From: Aspidiotus rigidus
Taxonomy: Eukaryota; Arthropoda; Insecta; Hemiptera; Diaspididae
DNA: 64,000 bases
Reading direction: 5' to 3'
Assembly (NCBI GenBank): GCA_035079385.1
Contig: JAVHKY010000003.1
Coordinates: 13,557,501-13,621,500, forward strand
Shown here: positions 40,297-52,900 of the stretch, one piece after another
Position numbering within the stretch: position 1 is the first letter of the stretch
How the letters are laid out: the number at the start of each line of letters is the position of its first letter
Translations under genes and position numbers: made by a program
Notes under the pieces: model-generated
Database searches by the model: none
What the model saw: only the letters and a program-made list of their open reading frames with translations
What the model was told of the DNA's origin: nothing

Positions 40297-43200
40297 CTAC
40301 AATCTCAGATGCGTTGAAAGTAGCTACAAGGTTACAGGATAGATATTTCTGAGCAATACAAACTGAATACTATTCCAGTGTAATTTCAATCATACTCATA
40401 GTAAATTAAGCAATTCTAGATCTTACATTATTAAAAAACATCCACAGGCATAGGACTAAAAAACTTGTTTCATAATCTTCATCATTTTGGATTTTTGCGT
40501 CAAAATTATTTTCAGATTCCAATATTTCTAATGGAAATAATTATAAGCTATTAGGCCTAGTGTGACAAAGAGATTCTTTAAAGAAATTGAAAAGGGATAG
40601 GTACAGGAAAAAAAAAAAAAAGTTACTTTTTGATTCATGAACGGCTTAAAAAAGTTACGCTGGTACAAACATTCTCACTTTACTTTCATTTTTTGAAAAT
40701 TTATCTAAACAAATAAACTCATTAATTTTGTTTTTTTCTTCTTCCTTTCGAAATGTTGTTTAGAAAAATCATTTACATTCCATAGAAAAACATCAATCTC
40801 AAAAAAAAAAAAAATCTATAGGTATCAAGTTTTTCTTATGGGTCGATCTTTGTTTGAGAATAACTTGTTGTATTTCAACCTAGAAAAGATGATTCACCTG
40901 AAAAGAATACGAACTACTATAGACCAAATTGTCGAAAATTATTCTTAAAAACTAATCATGTTTTAAGCATTCAGCAGGAGATTGTATTGAATGACTTGGT
41001 AATTCTTCTGTGAAATTCAAGAGGAAATAAACGAACAAATTTATGATTGTTCATGGAAACTTCTTTTGAATTGAGTAAACCCTATCCAATTGTACAATTA
41101 TATTATATTTGTACGATACGATGAGCCCTCCCTATCCAGTTATATTGAAGTGAATATTATTTAATATTTATTTTGGATTTCTGAGAGAAAATTTACGTTG
41201 AACATTAAAGATGAGATTAATGAAAAAATTGTTTTTATCTCTTCAAATCTAACACCCGTGTTCCATCATGAAATGATCTGCACAATCGTCTCGTCTGTTC
41301 ATATAGATTGAAAATATTCACAAGATAATTCGTCTTGGGATTCTTTTCACTTAATAAGATTAATTGATATTGAATAAATAATGCATTTCTTGAGTATAAT
41401 TGTTTTTTCTTTCTCAAGAAAGTTTCTAAGGATTCAATTTCTATTCCTCACGTAAAATTGGTAGGTACCTAATACGTATTCTTACTATTTCCTGAAATAT
41501 ATATACTGCTTGAAGAATCTTTCCGAGTAACTAGTCCTAAGTTAACATCCTTATTCTACATTTCATTCTATCTATCGAAGCATGTAACTCCCGAAAACAA
41601 AATTCTCAACAATAAATCAATACAGATTTTGCACATTATATTTTTATAATATGTTTTCAAGAATGCTAAGTATTTCTAATAGATTTTAATGCAAATTTTT
41701 TTGGTTCTTTCGTGACCTACTTATGAAATTTCGTTGAAATGCGAGAAATATTTTGAATTTGTGCATTCTTAAATAACGTTTGCTTATAATCTTAAGAAAG
41801 TTATTTTAGTAAGTAAGAAGGTCAGAGAAATTGAAACTCTTGGATTTTTGAATATAATTTCTAGCGAACTTTACGCACTCTTTGAATACAACTCAAAGTA
41901 CGAAAAGATGAATGTATTAAAAGCTAAAGCTATTAAGATAGAAGTATTTATTCACGTCCTGTGTATTTCTCAATTAAAACAATAGGTAGCTCATCATAAC
42001 TATTGTCACCTTATTTTCACTTTATTCTTTCTTTTTTTCATATTTCCGTTTTTTTTTTCTGGATTTTCCAGAATTTAGAATTTTGATTTTGGAATTTCAA
42101 GTTTACAATGTAACAATTATTTTATAACTGTGGCCTACTCTTTGGGCTTTCTAATTGATTTTAATCATTATTGAGAGACTCATAAAACCTTGTTTAATAT
42201 TTTTGTTTCTAATCCAACGCGGCGCAGAGTTACTCTATCGGGAAACACTATAGGCCTAGAAGGGGAATACAGGGCATTTTTTAATGAAATTGAACTACGT
42301 GGCCAAATTAATTCCTAATTGTACCATCCGCCCACCTCTTTACAGAACAGAGAGAAAAGAAATAGACAAACGTAGACTAGTAATACCTAGTTATGTTAGA
42401 ACAGGCTCAAATTCTGATAAAAATAGACAGATCTATCGTACGGTAGGTACTTGCAAATAGACAAAGACGAACAGTATTCTTTCGTCTTTCGTAAAACACA
42501 ACCATAGAAATATTGAACAAACAAAGCATTTGCACTGATTGATAACTGATAGGTGAAGTGAAGAGGTTATCTTTCTTATTTGTTAATTATATACCAAAAG
42601 ATAGCATGTTTATTAATTTTTTTGCGTTTTCTTAAAATTTTACGAATGGAATTTTGTAGCCAAAATTTTAAAACTGTTGGCCACCACGTGGCCATTTGGC
42701 CACACAACTCTTACTTAAAAAATGCCCTGGGGGGATAACAGAGAGAAATTCGACTACGATACAAATCCTAATTTTTTATTTTGGCGTCATTTTTATACGA
42801 GACTGAGTCGCCATGCGCCTCCGTATCCGTGTCTCTTGATTTTTTTTCTCATTGACTGCTACAAGATGGAAATTTTAATTTTTTTCAAAAGATGTGGAGC
42901 TTCTTTTCCTACCAAGATGCAAAGATCAAGAGATCTAGATTTTTTCTATGTCAAGAACTGGAAACCAAGAGATCCGCATCTTTGTTCAACTCAGATCTGG
43001 AACCTAAGAGACTGAGTACATACGGTAGATATTACCATTACTGAAGGATAGAGAAGAAGAAACTTTTTCGAAGACTGTACAAAAATTTGAAAAATACTAT
43101 GCAAATATAAAACTCGCCAGGATTGTAAAGAAATTTGAAAAATGCTATGCAAAAATGAAATCGTAGGTGATACAGAATTATGTAACTACGTGCTATATTA

Positions 43201-46200
43201 GTCAAACGATATACATTATCATAAATATTTATGTTCAAAGACTATCGTGGTCACTCTTGACGAGTTTCGTACGAGAAATAAGATTTGCCAGGCAAGAATA
43301 AAAACTCAAGAACAGAGAGTGTATATCTTGAGTGACTTCACAACACATTTTTCCGATGAGAACTTTTTTTTTTTTTTTTTTTTTTTTCTCCTCTGGGGCG
43401 ATTGCATAAGGACTAGTCCCAAAAAGTAGGAAATTAAGAGCAAATTGAAGCTGTTAAAAATAAGAATTTGCTTTTAGAACTTGTTGCAAATTTGTGAAAA
43501 AATTCGTTCGAAATTCAGTATGGATTCTGAAGTTATTCGAAACAGTATTTTATTGGCTTATATTGTAGAGAGTTGAATTTTGTTCAATGTTTACAAAATT
43601 CAAGAATTCAGAAGAACATAATTTAGATGTATACCTATTTCATGTAGTATAAATAGAATTATAACTTTTTTCTGATAGCCTTTCTGTAACTATTCTCTTC
43701 AAGAACTAAAAAAACTGATTAGTGATGAAATTATTTCACCTTCATGTCTATTATTTATTAGTGCGCGACAAAAAATCGTCAAGACTCTGTCAAGACTTGT
43801 CAATAACCAAAGAGAAGTCAAAAAAGTGAAATTTATCGTTATTATAAATTCCCGTGAAAAAACACATTGAAATTTAAGAAAAAAAAAAGTATTAACAAAT
43901 GAACTTCGAAAATTCTGGTTGTCAGAATGCTGTTCTCCATGAGTTAAGAAATTGAGATAGGAATTGATTTTTCTGAATTTTTATTAATTCATAAACTCGG
44001 AGATTTATCAACAGATTCCAAGTTGAACTTGAGAAAATCCTCGCAATTCTTTTCAATCAATAAAAACAATTTACCTGTGGTACACTAATAGATAGAGAAA
44101 AAGTTCAAGTGAATTAAACGCTTCACTATAATTTTTTAATTTCAAATATAGCAACGTATCTTATTTGAAATAAAAAAATTATAGTGGTGCATTTTTGCGT
44201 GAATTTTTTCTTTTTCTTTTCAATCCTCTTCGCTGCCTCAAATAATAGGTATTTACAAAATGGCTGAATAATAAAGTACTTACCGGCAATATGAATTTTA
44301 ATTGGTTTCTCGGAATGTAAAATGATCATAATTTTCTGAAAAAGTAAAAAGCAGTAGTGCAACATATTAACTACTACAATCAAGTACTTACCCACATTTA
44401 GAATCTTCAAAAGCATGAAACAAGAGTGAAAATGTGAAATTTCATCATGTATTTGTCTTCATTGCATAACTTGATTCAGAAGCATCCGTATTTTTCTTTT
44501 CTTTTTTCTGTCTGGAGAAGGGAATAGCGGAATTTACATCGACAAAGTTTGCTTGAATGTAGAAGTAAAAGCCGTTTCTTATGGATGTTTTGTTACGTCG
44601 ATACAAATTCGCAACAGGAATCCACTGAAAAGTGTTTTATTATTATTATTATTTTTTTTGAATGCGGGGGAATGATTTTTATTTGATTAAGATGACATCG
44701 TATAGAAACTTAGACATCAAGTCAGAACCGCTTGGACTTAAATTTTCATTGAATTTCAGGTCAATTATTACGACAAGATGCGAGTTATCATTTGAATTGA
44801 TGATATAACATGTTTTATCCTAATAAAAACGGAAGTAAATATTCTCAAAAACTTGAAAGGAACGTTCTAACAATCACATCGAGCTTATATCATCAATAAG
44901 CATACCTAGCCAATTCTAATGCAGCAGAATACCGATCATATACTTCGTTGTTTTCATTCCATAATAATTTCAGGTTTGTCTAATTTGAAAGTTGGTCTCG
45001 ATAACTATAAAATAACAATCATGATGATCGTTCTTTTCAAAAGATGAATACAAATCTAATCGAAATTACGAGTATTTGACTCTACTATGCGTACGTCGCG
45101 TCGTATAGATAGTCATGTATGTTGTACTAATATCAAATTCGTCAGCTAAATTATTCTAGAATTATCTAGAATTTTCACGCTCCGGTACGATTACAAAAGA
45201 TTTATTCTAGATTTATCTCAATGAATTGTACCTATGTATTAGGAAGAAAAAGGTGAAGAAAAGTTTGAGTTCTAATTTATGGTAATTCGAAGTTACTATT
45301 TTTTTTTTTATTTCCTTTTACTCTCTTTTGGACTCGCATAACCGCCAGCAAAACTTCTCTGATTCAGGCTCAGGTCTCAGTCATGAATTTGTGTAGGTAC
45401 TTAGTTTGCTTTTTTTTTTTTTTTTGTTTCTTTTCTTGTAGAGGTTCTCCGAGTTTTTTCCGTGAATGGTTATAAACTTATCACTGAAGTAATTCTCGTA
45501 TCCTGATTACCTACCTATAGTATGAATAAAATATTGAATTCTGACACTGAAAAATAGTAATTTATGGTTTTAATATCGATAAAAGTACATTGTTCATCAT
45601 TAATACATAAGATCACAGATAATAATTACATCATTATGTAACAAATTAAAAATTTTTACCGATCATAAAATCGAACGGTTAAAGACAAAGTAAGTTTCTA
45701 AAATGAGTAATTCCTTTTTTTTTTTTTCATTTTATTTTTTTCTTTTTTGTTTTCTTCTCGAACAAGATAAATCAATACAACGAGTTCACAAAATTGATAA
45801 AAGTTCAACTAGAAATGACTCAGATAAAGGAATCGTAATTCTCTTCCGAGAAAATTTTCATAGTATTTAAACTTCGTTGTTTTCTATCTTCTAAAAGTAA
45901 CTACGACTAAAGGTACGTCCAAAACGGTAACAGAAAAAGATTGATACGAACACGGTATATATTTTTTTTCTTAGGGAAAAGAGGGAGACTCTACTATCGA
46001 TTAAATATATTGACAAAGAGGATTCGTTAAAGAAGTACTGTTGAGTAATTCAACAAAAAAGTCGAAATTCGTAAATTAAAAAAAAAGAAAGAAAGAAAGA
46101 AATGGATTTTATAATTGTTTGAGAATCTTAGGTGTCTTCATGCACAAAAATCTTCAGTTTATTCACAGAAAATGAGAGCAAATTAACGAAGGAAGACCGA

Positions 46201-46654
46201 AATGAGCCGAAGAAATACAAAATAAAAAAGAATATTTCAAGATTTTTTACAAAAAATATTCTTCGCTCGTGTAAATTTTACCGCCATAAGGAATTAAAAA
46301 TGGTTTGTGCGACGCGACTTTTTCGAGCGCAGCTTTTATCGTTATTGTAGACTGACATTGAAAAATTCGATTTCATGGGCACGAAGTTTCATCAAACTGA
46401 TATTCACCGAAATAATAAAAAATAAGAAATCCGACCAAAAAATGACGGAATTATTTGTAAAAATGATTTAGTGCCCTCAAAAAGACGGTTTCGAATTAGA
46501 CTACGTTTACTCGTTTATAGATAGGTATCGCTTTAATCACGAGCTGTAAGTTCTTGAAGGGACCGTACATATTAAAAAAATCGTGAGATTTCGACTTTTT
46601 TGAAGAATTACGAAGGTATTTCAGTAGAGCTCGGGCTAGGAAGAAAAACGAACA
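40297..46654. other. No gene recognised; includes the 3' flank of the neuroligin gene
   Basis: About 6.3 kb of AT-rich DNA with several T runs (about 43363-43387, 45410-45425, 45715-45730). The 46100-46654 part is immediately downstream of the neuroligin stop codon and would contain its 3' UTR. No clear AATAAA could be chosen. Confidence 0.35.
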
Positions 46655-46986
46655 TCATACTTTCAAGTCTTCTAAATCTTTTAAATGAGAACTCGCGTAA
46701 CGGTTCAACGTCGCGCTATTCACATAACTTGGCGAAAAAGAAGATGTTGAGGTTAACGTGCTGGATGTTCTTGGATCGCGAGGTGGGGGCAGTGGTTTCG
46801 GTAACGTCGAACTTTTGCTTGCTGAAAACGTGAAATTCGATAATTCGATAGACGTTTCCGGTGACAGATGATGCGATGGTTGAAGGATGATCATCGATGA
46901 CTGACAATTACTGGGTACCTGTTGCGATTTTTTCAATATAGATGGTAACGTCTTTACGTCCGATTGTTGCACGTTCGTTAAACTAC
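46655..46986 (-). CDS. Nlg: Neuroligin exon e: C-terminal tail
   Basis: Acceptor GACTACAG after an 82-nt intron. Encodes SLTNVQQSDVKTLPSILKKS, a Ser/Pro/Thr-rich region with PKPLPPPRDPRTSSTLTSTS, and ends YASSHLKDLEDLKV. The PLPPPR segment could bind SH3 or WW domains. The terminal LKV would be an atypical PDZ ligand compared with the usual neuroligin TRV ending. That the stop is the true gene end is inferred from the open frame. Confidence 0.7.
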
Positions 46987-49900
46987 CTGTAGTCGATGAT
47001 ATTCATGTTAATGGATTAAAGATAAGTAACTGGACAGTACCATAGACATTAGATTAAAATTTACGAACTTGTAGAAAATGTACTCGTGATACCTCCATTC
47101 TCGACTAGAGGCTTCTCTAGTTTCGAGCAGACATCCGGTGTGCCTTTCAAACTGCTGGTGTTGCTGGCGCTACATGAACTATCGCAATGTTCGTGGTGAC
47201 GTTTTTTTCTCGAACAGTTCTGATGATATCTTCGTCTACTCGACCTATCTCGATAATAAACAGCCATAAATATGATTATATTCACTACTAACAAGGTGCA
47301 GCCAATTGCAATAGTGACAATGAACGGCGTCGAATACAACTGGTATTGTTCGTTTTGGGACATGATGTCGCGCGGTTTCATCTTCAGGTCATTTTGAGAA
47401 TGATTATACGAACTTTGAGCAACCATGAATATTGGGGGTTGCGACAAACCGCTGCTCATATTCAGAATATCGTTACTCAATATTAGATCGTTTTCTTGAT
47501 CCCTGGACGTCGGTGGAGCTATCTTCGATTGAACTGTCGGTATTTTGTTCACCTGTGAGCAAAAAAACATCATTTCAGAATTAAAAGCTGGTTTATGATT
47601 CACAAAGGAAGCTACCCGAGTTCATAGGTCTTGATACGGGATCATGAATATAAACCCTCTTTTGTCGTATTTGTAGCCCTATACATTCTCGATTTCCACT
47701 CAAAAATCTCCTAACCGTTCTTGAATGGGATTCCATCATACAACCGGTAATTCATTCTCTCCAAATCTGGTCATTAGCTTTGTACACCAGTATATAGGTA
47801 AGACACGTGTTTTCAGCCATTGGGGGGTTTTCATATACGCCATCATCATTTTGATGCTTTTTCAAACAATCAAGAAAATTCCCAGAAATCCTCTAGTTTT
47901 CAATATTGAATAGCCTACCTACTTAGTTATTTTTAAAGAAAATGTTGATTATTTTGCTCTGTTTCGCTGTTTTTCTTCTGCGCAAATTTCTATCATTTCT
48001 TTCTTATTTTAACCCTAAAGAAATTATCCCAAGTGAATTTTATAACCTGGTAAAATTAACCTTTACCTATACTCAACATCTCTAGTTTTTAAAGCATTTC
48101 TCCACTATATTTGTTTAATTACGTCATTGTGGTTTTTTATATGAATCAGCACAATTTTAGCTTGTTTTCAAAGCAGAAAAAAAAAGAAGGATAAGACATA
48201 TATAATTTGCGTCGGTGTGCGCCAACCTCATTTTTCAACCACCGAAAAAAATCGTCAAATTTTCATAATTCTTCTCATTGAATATTTAGCTATTTTTAAA
48301 GCAAAAACACATCACTTTATTTTTCTGCTCCACTGGTTTGGAAATTTCAGAACTCTTATATCAAATTTCTATAATTTTTTCTCTTTCTTAACCCTGAAGA
48401 AATCATAATGGATGAATACAATTGAACTACATCATCACTAGGTAGAGGGGGATGAATTGACAATAGGGTTTTCAAAATTCTTATAATATTTTTTGATTCT
48501 AAATTGGTAGAAAATTTAGAACTCAACCAAGTCTTTAAAAAGATAAAAAATCTGATAAATAAAAATGATGGTCAGTTCTATGAAAAATTGATAATAGTAA
48601 GGTACGAGATAAATTTATGTCATTTTATGAGAAGGAATTGAGAAAAATATCCCAGAAGATGAGCGTATAATGTAACTTTATTAGGTATTCAAATATTATC
48701 ACAGAAGAAAGAATAATAATATGTAATAATATAAATCAATTTTATAATATTTATGAATTATTTAACTTAAAAATTTATCATACCCAATTAAATTATTGAC
48801 TAACAGATATAAGTAGTGAAAAATAATATAATACTTATACCTAACTAAGTATTCAGTATTGAAAACAAGAGGATTCCTAGGATTTTTCTTGATAGTTTGT
48901 AAAAGTATCAAAATAGTGGGCGCATATGAAAACTCCCCAATGGCACAAAACGTACATGTCCTATCATCGTGAAATTATCCTCTGATCAGATGTGTACCAA
49001 AAGAAAAATACCTACTGAAGGAAGCATGCGTAAGAACAAAGTTTTGGGCCTTCAGTAGTACTCGACCAGTTTTCGATGTTGCCGCCTGACCCAAACAAAA
49101 CACCTTTAGCTTTATGAATTCGAGAAAGAGAATATAATTTTTCTTCAAAGTCAGGAGGGAGATTTTTTGAGATTTGGAAATTTTCTCACATCCGGAAATT
49201 GCACTGAAGCTATATCCCAGCTATATCGGGATCTTCCCCGCATGAGCACATTTAAGATGTCTCCGCTCAAGCCCCTCAATAGAAGTAACACAAAATACAT
49301 CCTTTCAGCCTAATCCACCCTCCTCCTCTCAAAATTACGGTCCGGAATCGATCATGGTGTAGCTTTTTCTTCTCACTTATTTCTTTCTAGATTGATTTCA
49401 CCGGTTCGTAATAAAGTTGACGCCGTAGTAAAAGGAGTTATGAAGTATTGAATTAGCAAACAAATTTTACGGAAAGAGCTGCTCAAAGGGGCTCCAAAAA
49501 AGGGAAAGAAGAACCAAAAAAATGTAGGTAATGAACACTTTTTCCACTTTATACTTACTGTTTCACTTCTAAACATATGATGGGTTGTAGGCATATCTTG
49601 CGAGCCCGCTCTATGTAATTCTGGAACCAATGTCAACCAAAACGATAATTTATGAGCTCGGTAATGCGTCTTTATTTTCGATTTCATATCTGCGGAAAGA
49701 AGTTCGCGATACAATTATTTAAAAATTGATGAACAAACTACAGTATACTCCTAGAAGGAACAATCGTAAATTGAGTTCTTGAATGAAATTGACGATCATT
49801 AAATTGTTGAACGCAGTTTTTGATAGTATTATTATTAAATTTGTTGGATGAATGATATCGATCATAATATTTAAGAAGTGGAATAAAGATTTGACTTTGA

Positions 49901-52900
49901 TGCAGATTGAGATAAGTTGATTGAATTAAAAAGGCGAATTATAGCATGTTGACCGTGTATTGCATATCAACACGTTTTTAGGTAGAGACAACATCAAATG
50001 GATGAGACGAGAGAAGATATCAGCAGAAAAATATCTGCAAAATTGTGATTAATCTATTGAGGGATCGTAGTTACATTCCTTTTTCTCAAATCTCCAATGT
50101 TTGAATCAAGATTTTATTCTATCACGTGACTCTGACCCCGTAGTACACAACGAGCCCTAACTTTCAGGCATTCAGGGTCTTCAGGACGGTGAATATCCTC
50201 AGTAAGGCTTGGACTTTGACTATATACCTCTTATGGATTGAGCTACGACGACGTTTACCCGTGGAAAGATATGATAAGAAAATAAAATGCGGAGGACTCA
50301 AAAGTCAAAATAGGCGACGCGCTTGATTGCGGAGGGAGGAGAAGCTGTTACCCCTCCGCGCACTCACCCCACCCGCGCTGCCGACGTTGGAGTCCTACGC
50401 ACACTATTGTAGTATATGGACGAAGCTCAGTCTATGAGAGATTCTAGTCAAAGAGCTTGGAGCTAAAAAAAAACAAAGTAAATCAGATCACTGCTTCTTC
50501 ATGATTCAGACTAGTTAGCTAGTTTCGCTAGTGCGCTAGTGTACAACAAACACAAAGTTAGATTGACGAATGACGATAAGGAACTATGTGGGGTAAGGTG
50601 GGTACGCGCAAGTGATAACAAGGGGACCGTCACCATGTTGATAAAAGATAAAATCGGAGGAGGAACAGTTTCGGGAGGTGTCGGGAGAGTCATATGATGC
50701 AACTTTAGGAGGTATTGTAGTCTTGCGCAGTGTGCTTCAGCTTCGGCTTAAAATTCTGACCTTGAAAAATATAGCTATGGCTTTGGCTTCGGCTTGTTCA
50801 AAAAGAAATTTGGCTAGCTTTCGGTTTTTTTTCAGCTGACTTTCAGCATTTCATTCGATAGAAAAATTGGACACGATCATGAGAAAAGGATCTCTGTTAG
50901 AGGTATAAGAAGTCAAGAAGAAATTGAAGTTGAAATGTTACTGCCACATGCTAGGGAATGACGATCTATTAAGGCCATTTTCACGAGGCTTCTTAGGAAG
51001 CAAGAAGCAGCGTTTTTAGAAGTGACGCGCCGTGTAAACACTGTAAACACCAAAGCCAAAAACTAGCCAAAAAAATTTGGCTAAATTCAGCTTTCGGCAT
51101 CCAAAGGTGAGCTCAAAGCTGGCTTTCGGCTCCTGTCTTATCAGTAGAAATTCGGCTGAATTTGGCTTTTGACTTCCCGGTTGACGGAATCTGACCGATG
51201 ACAGAATTCTTACAGAATGAGACTCACTTTATTCTCTGTCACTTTCAAAAATGACAGAAGTATGACAGAATCATGTCAGACAGACAACATCATTATGACA
51301 GAGTTGTGGTAGAATTCTGGCAGAATTTAAAAGTACTGCCATTAGTCTGTTGTCATTCTCAAAATATTTTGCTGTCATCATTGTGTCAGAATTAAAGCAG
51401 AATGGTCACAGAATACAAACGTCAGGTAAAAACAGAAATGTGAGAAAAAAAAAAAAAAAAAAATGTAATGCCGTTTTCACTTTAGAATTGTATCAGAAAT
51501 CTGTTGAAATTGTGACACAATTTCTACAAGATAATGACAGATTTACAACATGAATGTTACAGGATTACGACACAATTATGACAGAAACATAATGAAATTA
51601 TTTACCTGATTCCGTGGATTAGAGGAGGGTGCCAATTTGCCGAACATTGATTGTAGGCAATTTTGGTGTAGATTGAATTCAAATCATTTCATAAAAATAT
51701 AGATTATAATTTTTTTCGTTTCAAATTGATGACCAAACCATAATTATTTAAAAAGAAATTTGAATGATTTTTCAGAATAAAAATACAGATTTGGTGATAA
51801 TAATTTTTTTGTTTTTCAATAATATTATTGAAAAATTGTACAAATTCGTATAACACAATTAACAATTTTTCAATAAAATTTTAATCAGAGCCCTTATTTC
51901 CAACGCTAGAAATGAGGAGTTTTAGCAATTTAATGTCACATTTTTGGCATTGAAAAAAAAAAAAAATGAAAAATACGCTTTTTTAGTGTTTTTACAAATT
52001 CAAACTAGAATTATTGAATTTCTATTAAAATTACGTGATTTTTCACCAAAATAAACAAATTTTGGGAATCAAACTCATCAATAAAAAACCATAGCAATTT
52101 TTTTAATCAAAATTTTTAATTTTTCAATTTTGGATTAAACATACTTATAAAAAAATACTATCCAATTTTTACCAAAATTGCTGAATTTCGCTTATTTCCA
52201 GCAAAGTTTGTTCAAGATTTTATAATTTTGGACGAGATATTATAACAAACTGGTCATTTTCGGCCTCATACTGTTTTAAGCCCCAATTTAGGCAAAATGA
52301 ATTTTTTTTACAGGATTTGTCAAATTTTCCGCGTAAATACAAAATATACTTCCATCTGTAATGTTCGATATAAGTTTGAATTGACTCTGTACATGGTAGG
52401 CAATTCGAAAAAAATTCCAAGACCCGAAGAATCTGTAGAACTTTTTGAAAAGAAAGACTGAATTTCTATCTGATTTCCAAGCTTTCTACCCTTATAAAAA
52501 GGTTTTGACAATTTCCGAGAAACCCTGACTCTAATTATAATAATAAACATAGCTCTCAAACTAGATAAACTCTTATGAATTTAGGGATTTCAAGCTTTAA
52601 TAAATTTTGAAGTATAAGGCAACCGATAATTATTTAAAAATGAGTTGATGGATGAAAAAATGTCCAGAAAAGTTTTCCAAGTTTTTCTTGAAGGCCCAAA
52701 ATGCATGTACATATTTTAAACTAGGGCATGAGACGAATTAATTAATTTTGAATGAAAAAGTGAAAATAATTCTGATTTTCAATATTCCTGAAGTTTTCTT
52801 CTTTCCTTTTTTTCTTTCGTTTTCTTTCTTTCTTTTAGTTTTTATTTTTTCAACGAGCTATTTTACTATACACAGGGGGTCGTTAGCTTTTACTTTGGGA

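Noticed and set aside
42722..43015. 97-codon plus-strand frame
   Set aside because: Its second half is a degenerate AAGATCTGGAACC-like repeat, and no domain is visible.
43362..43388. Long T run as a possible LINE tail on the minus strand
   Set aside because: No LINE coding sequence lies to its right on the minus strand and no duplication was found.
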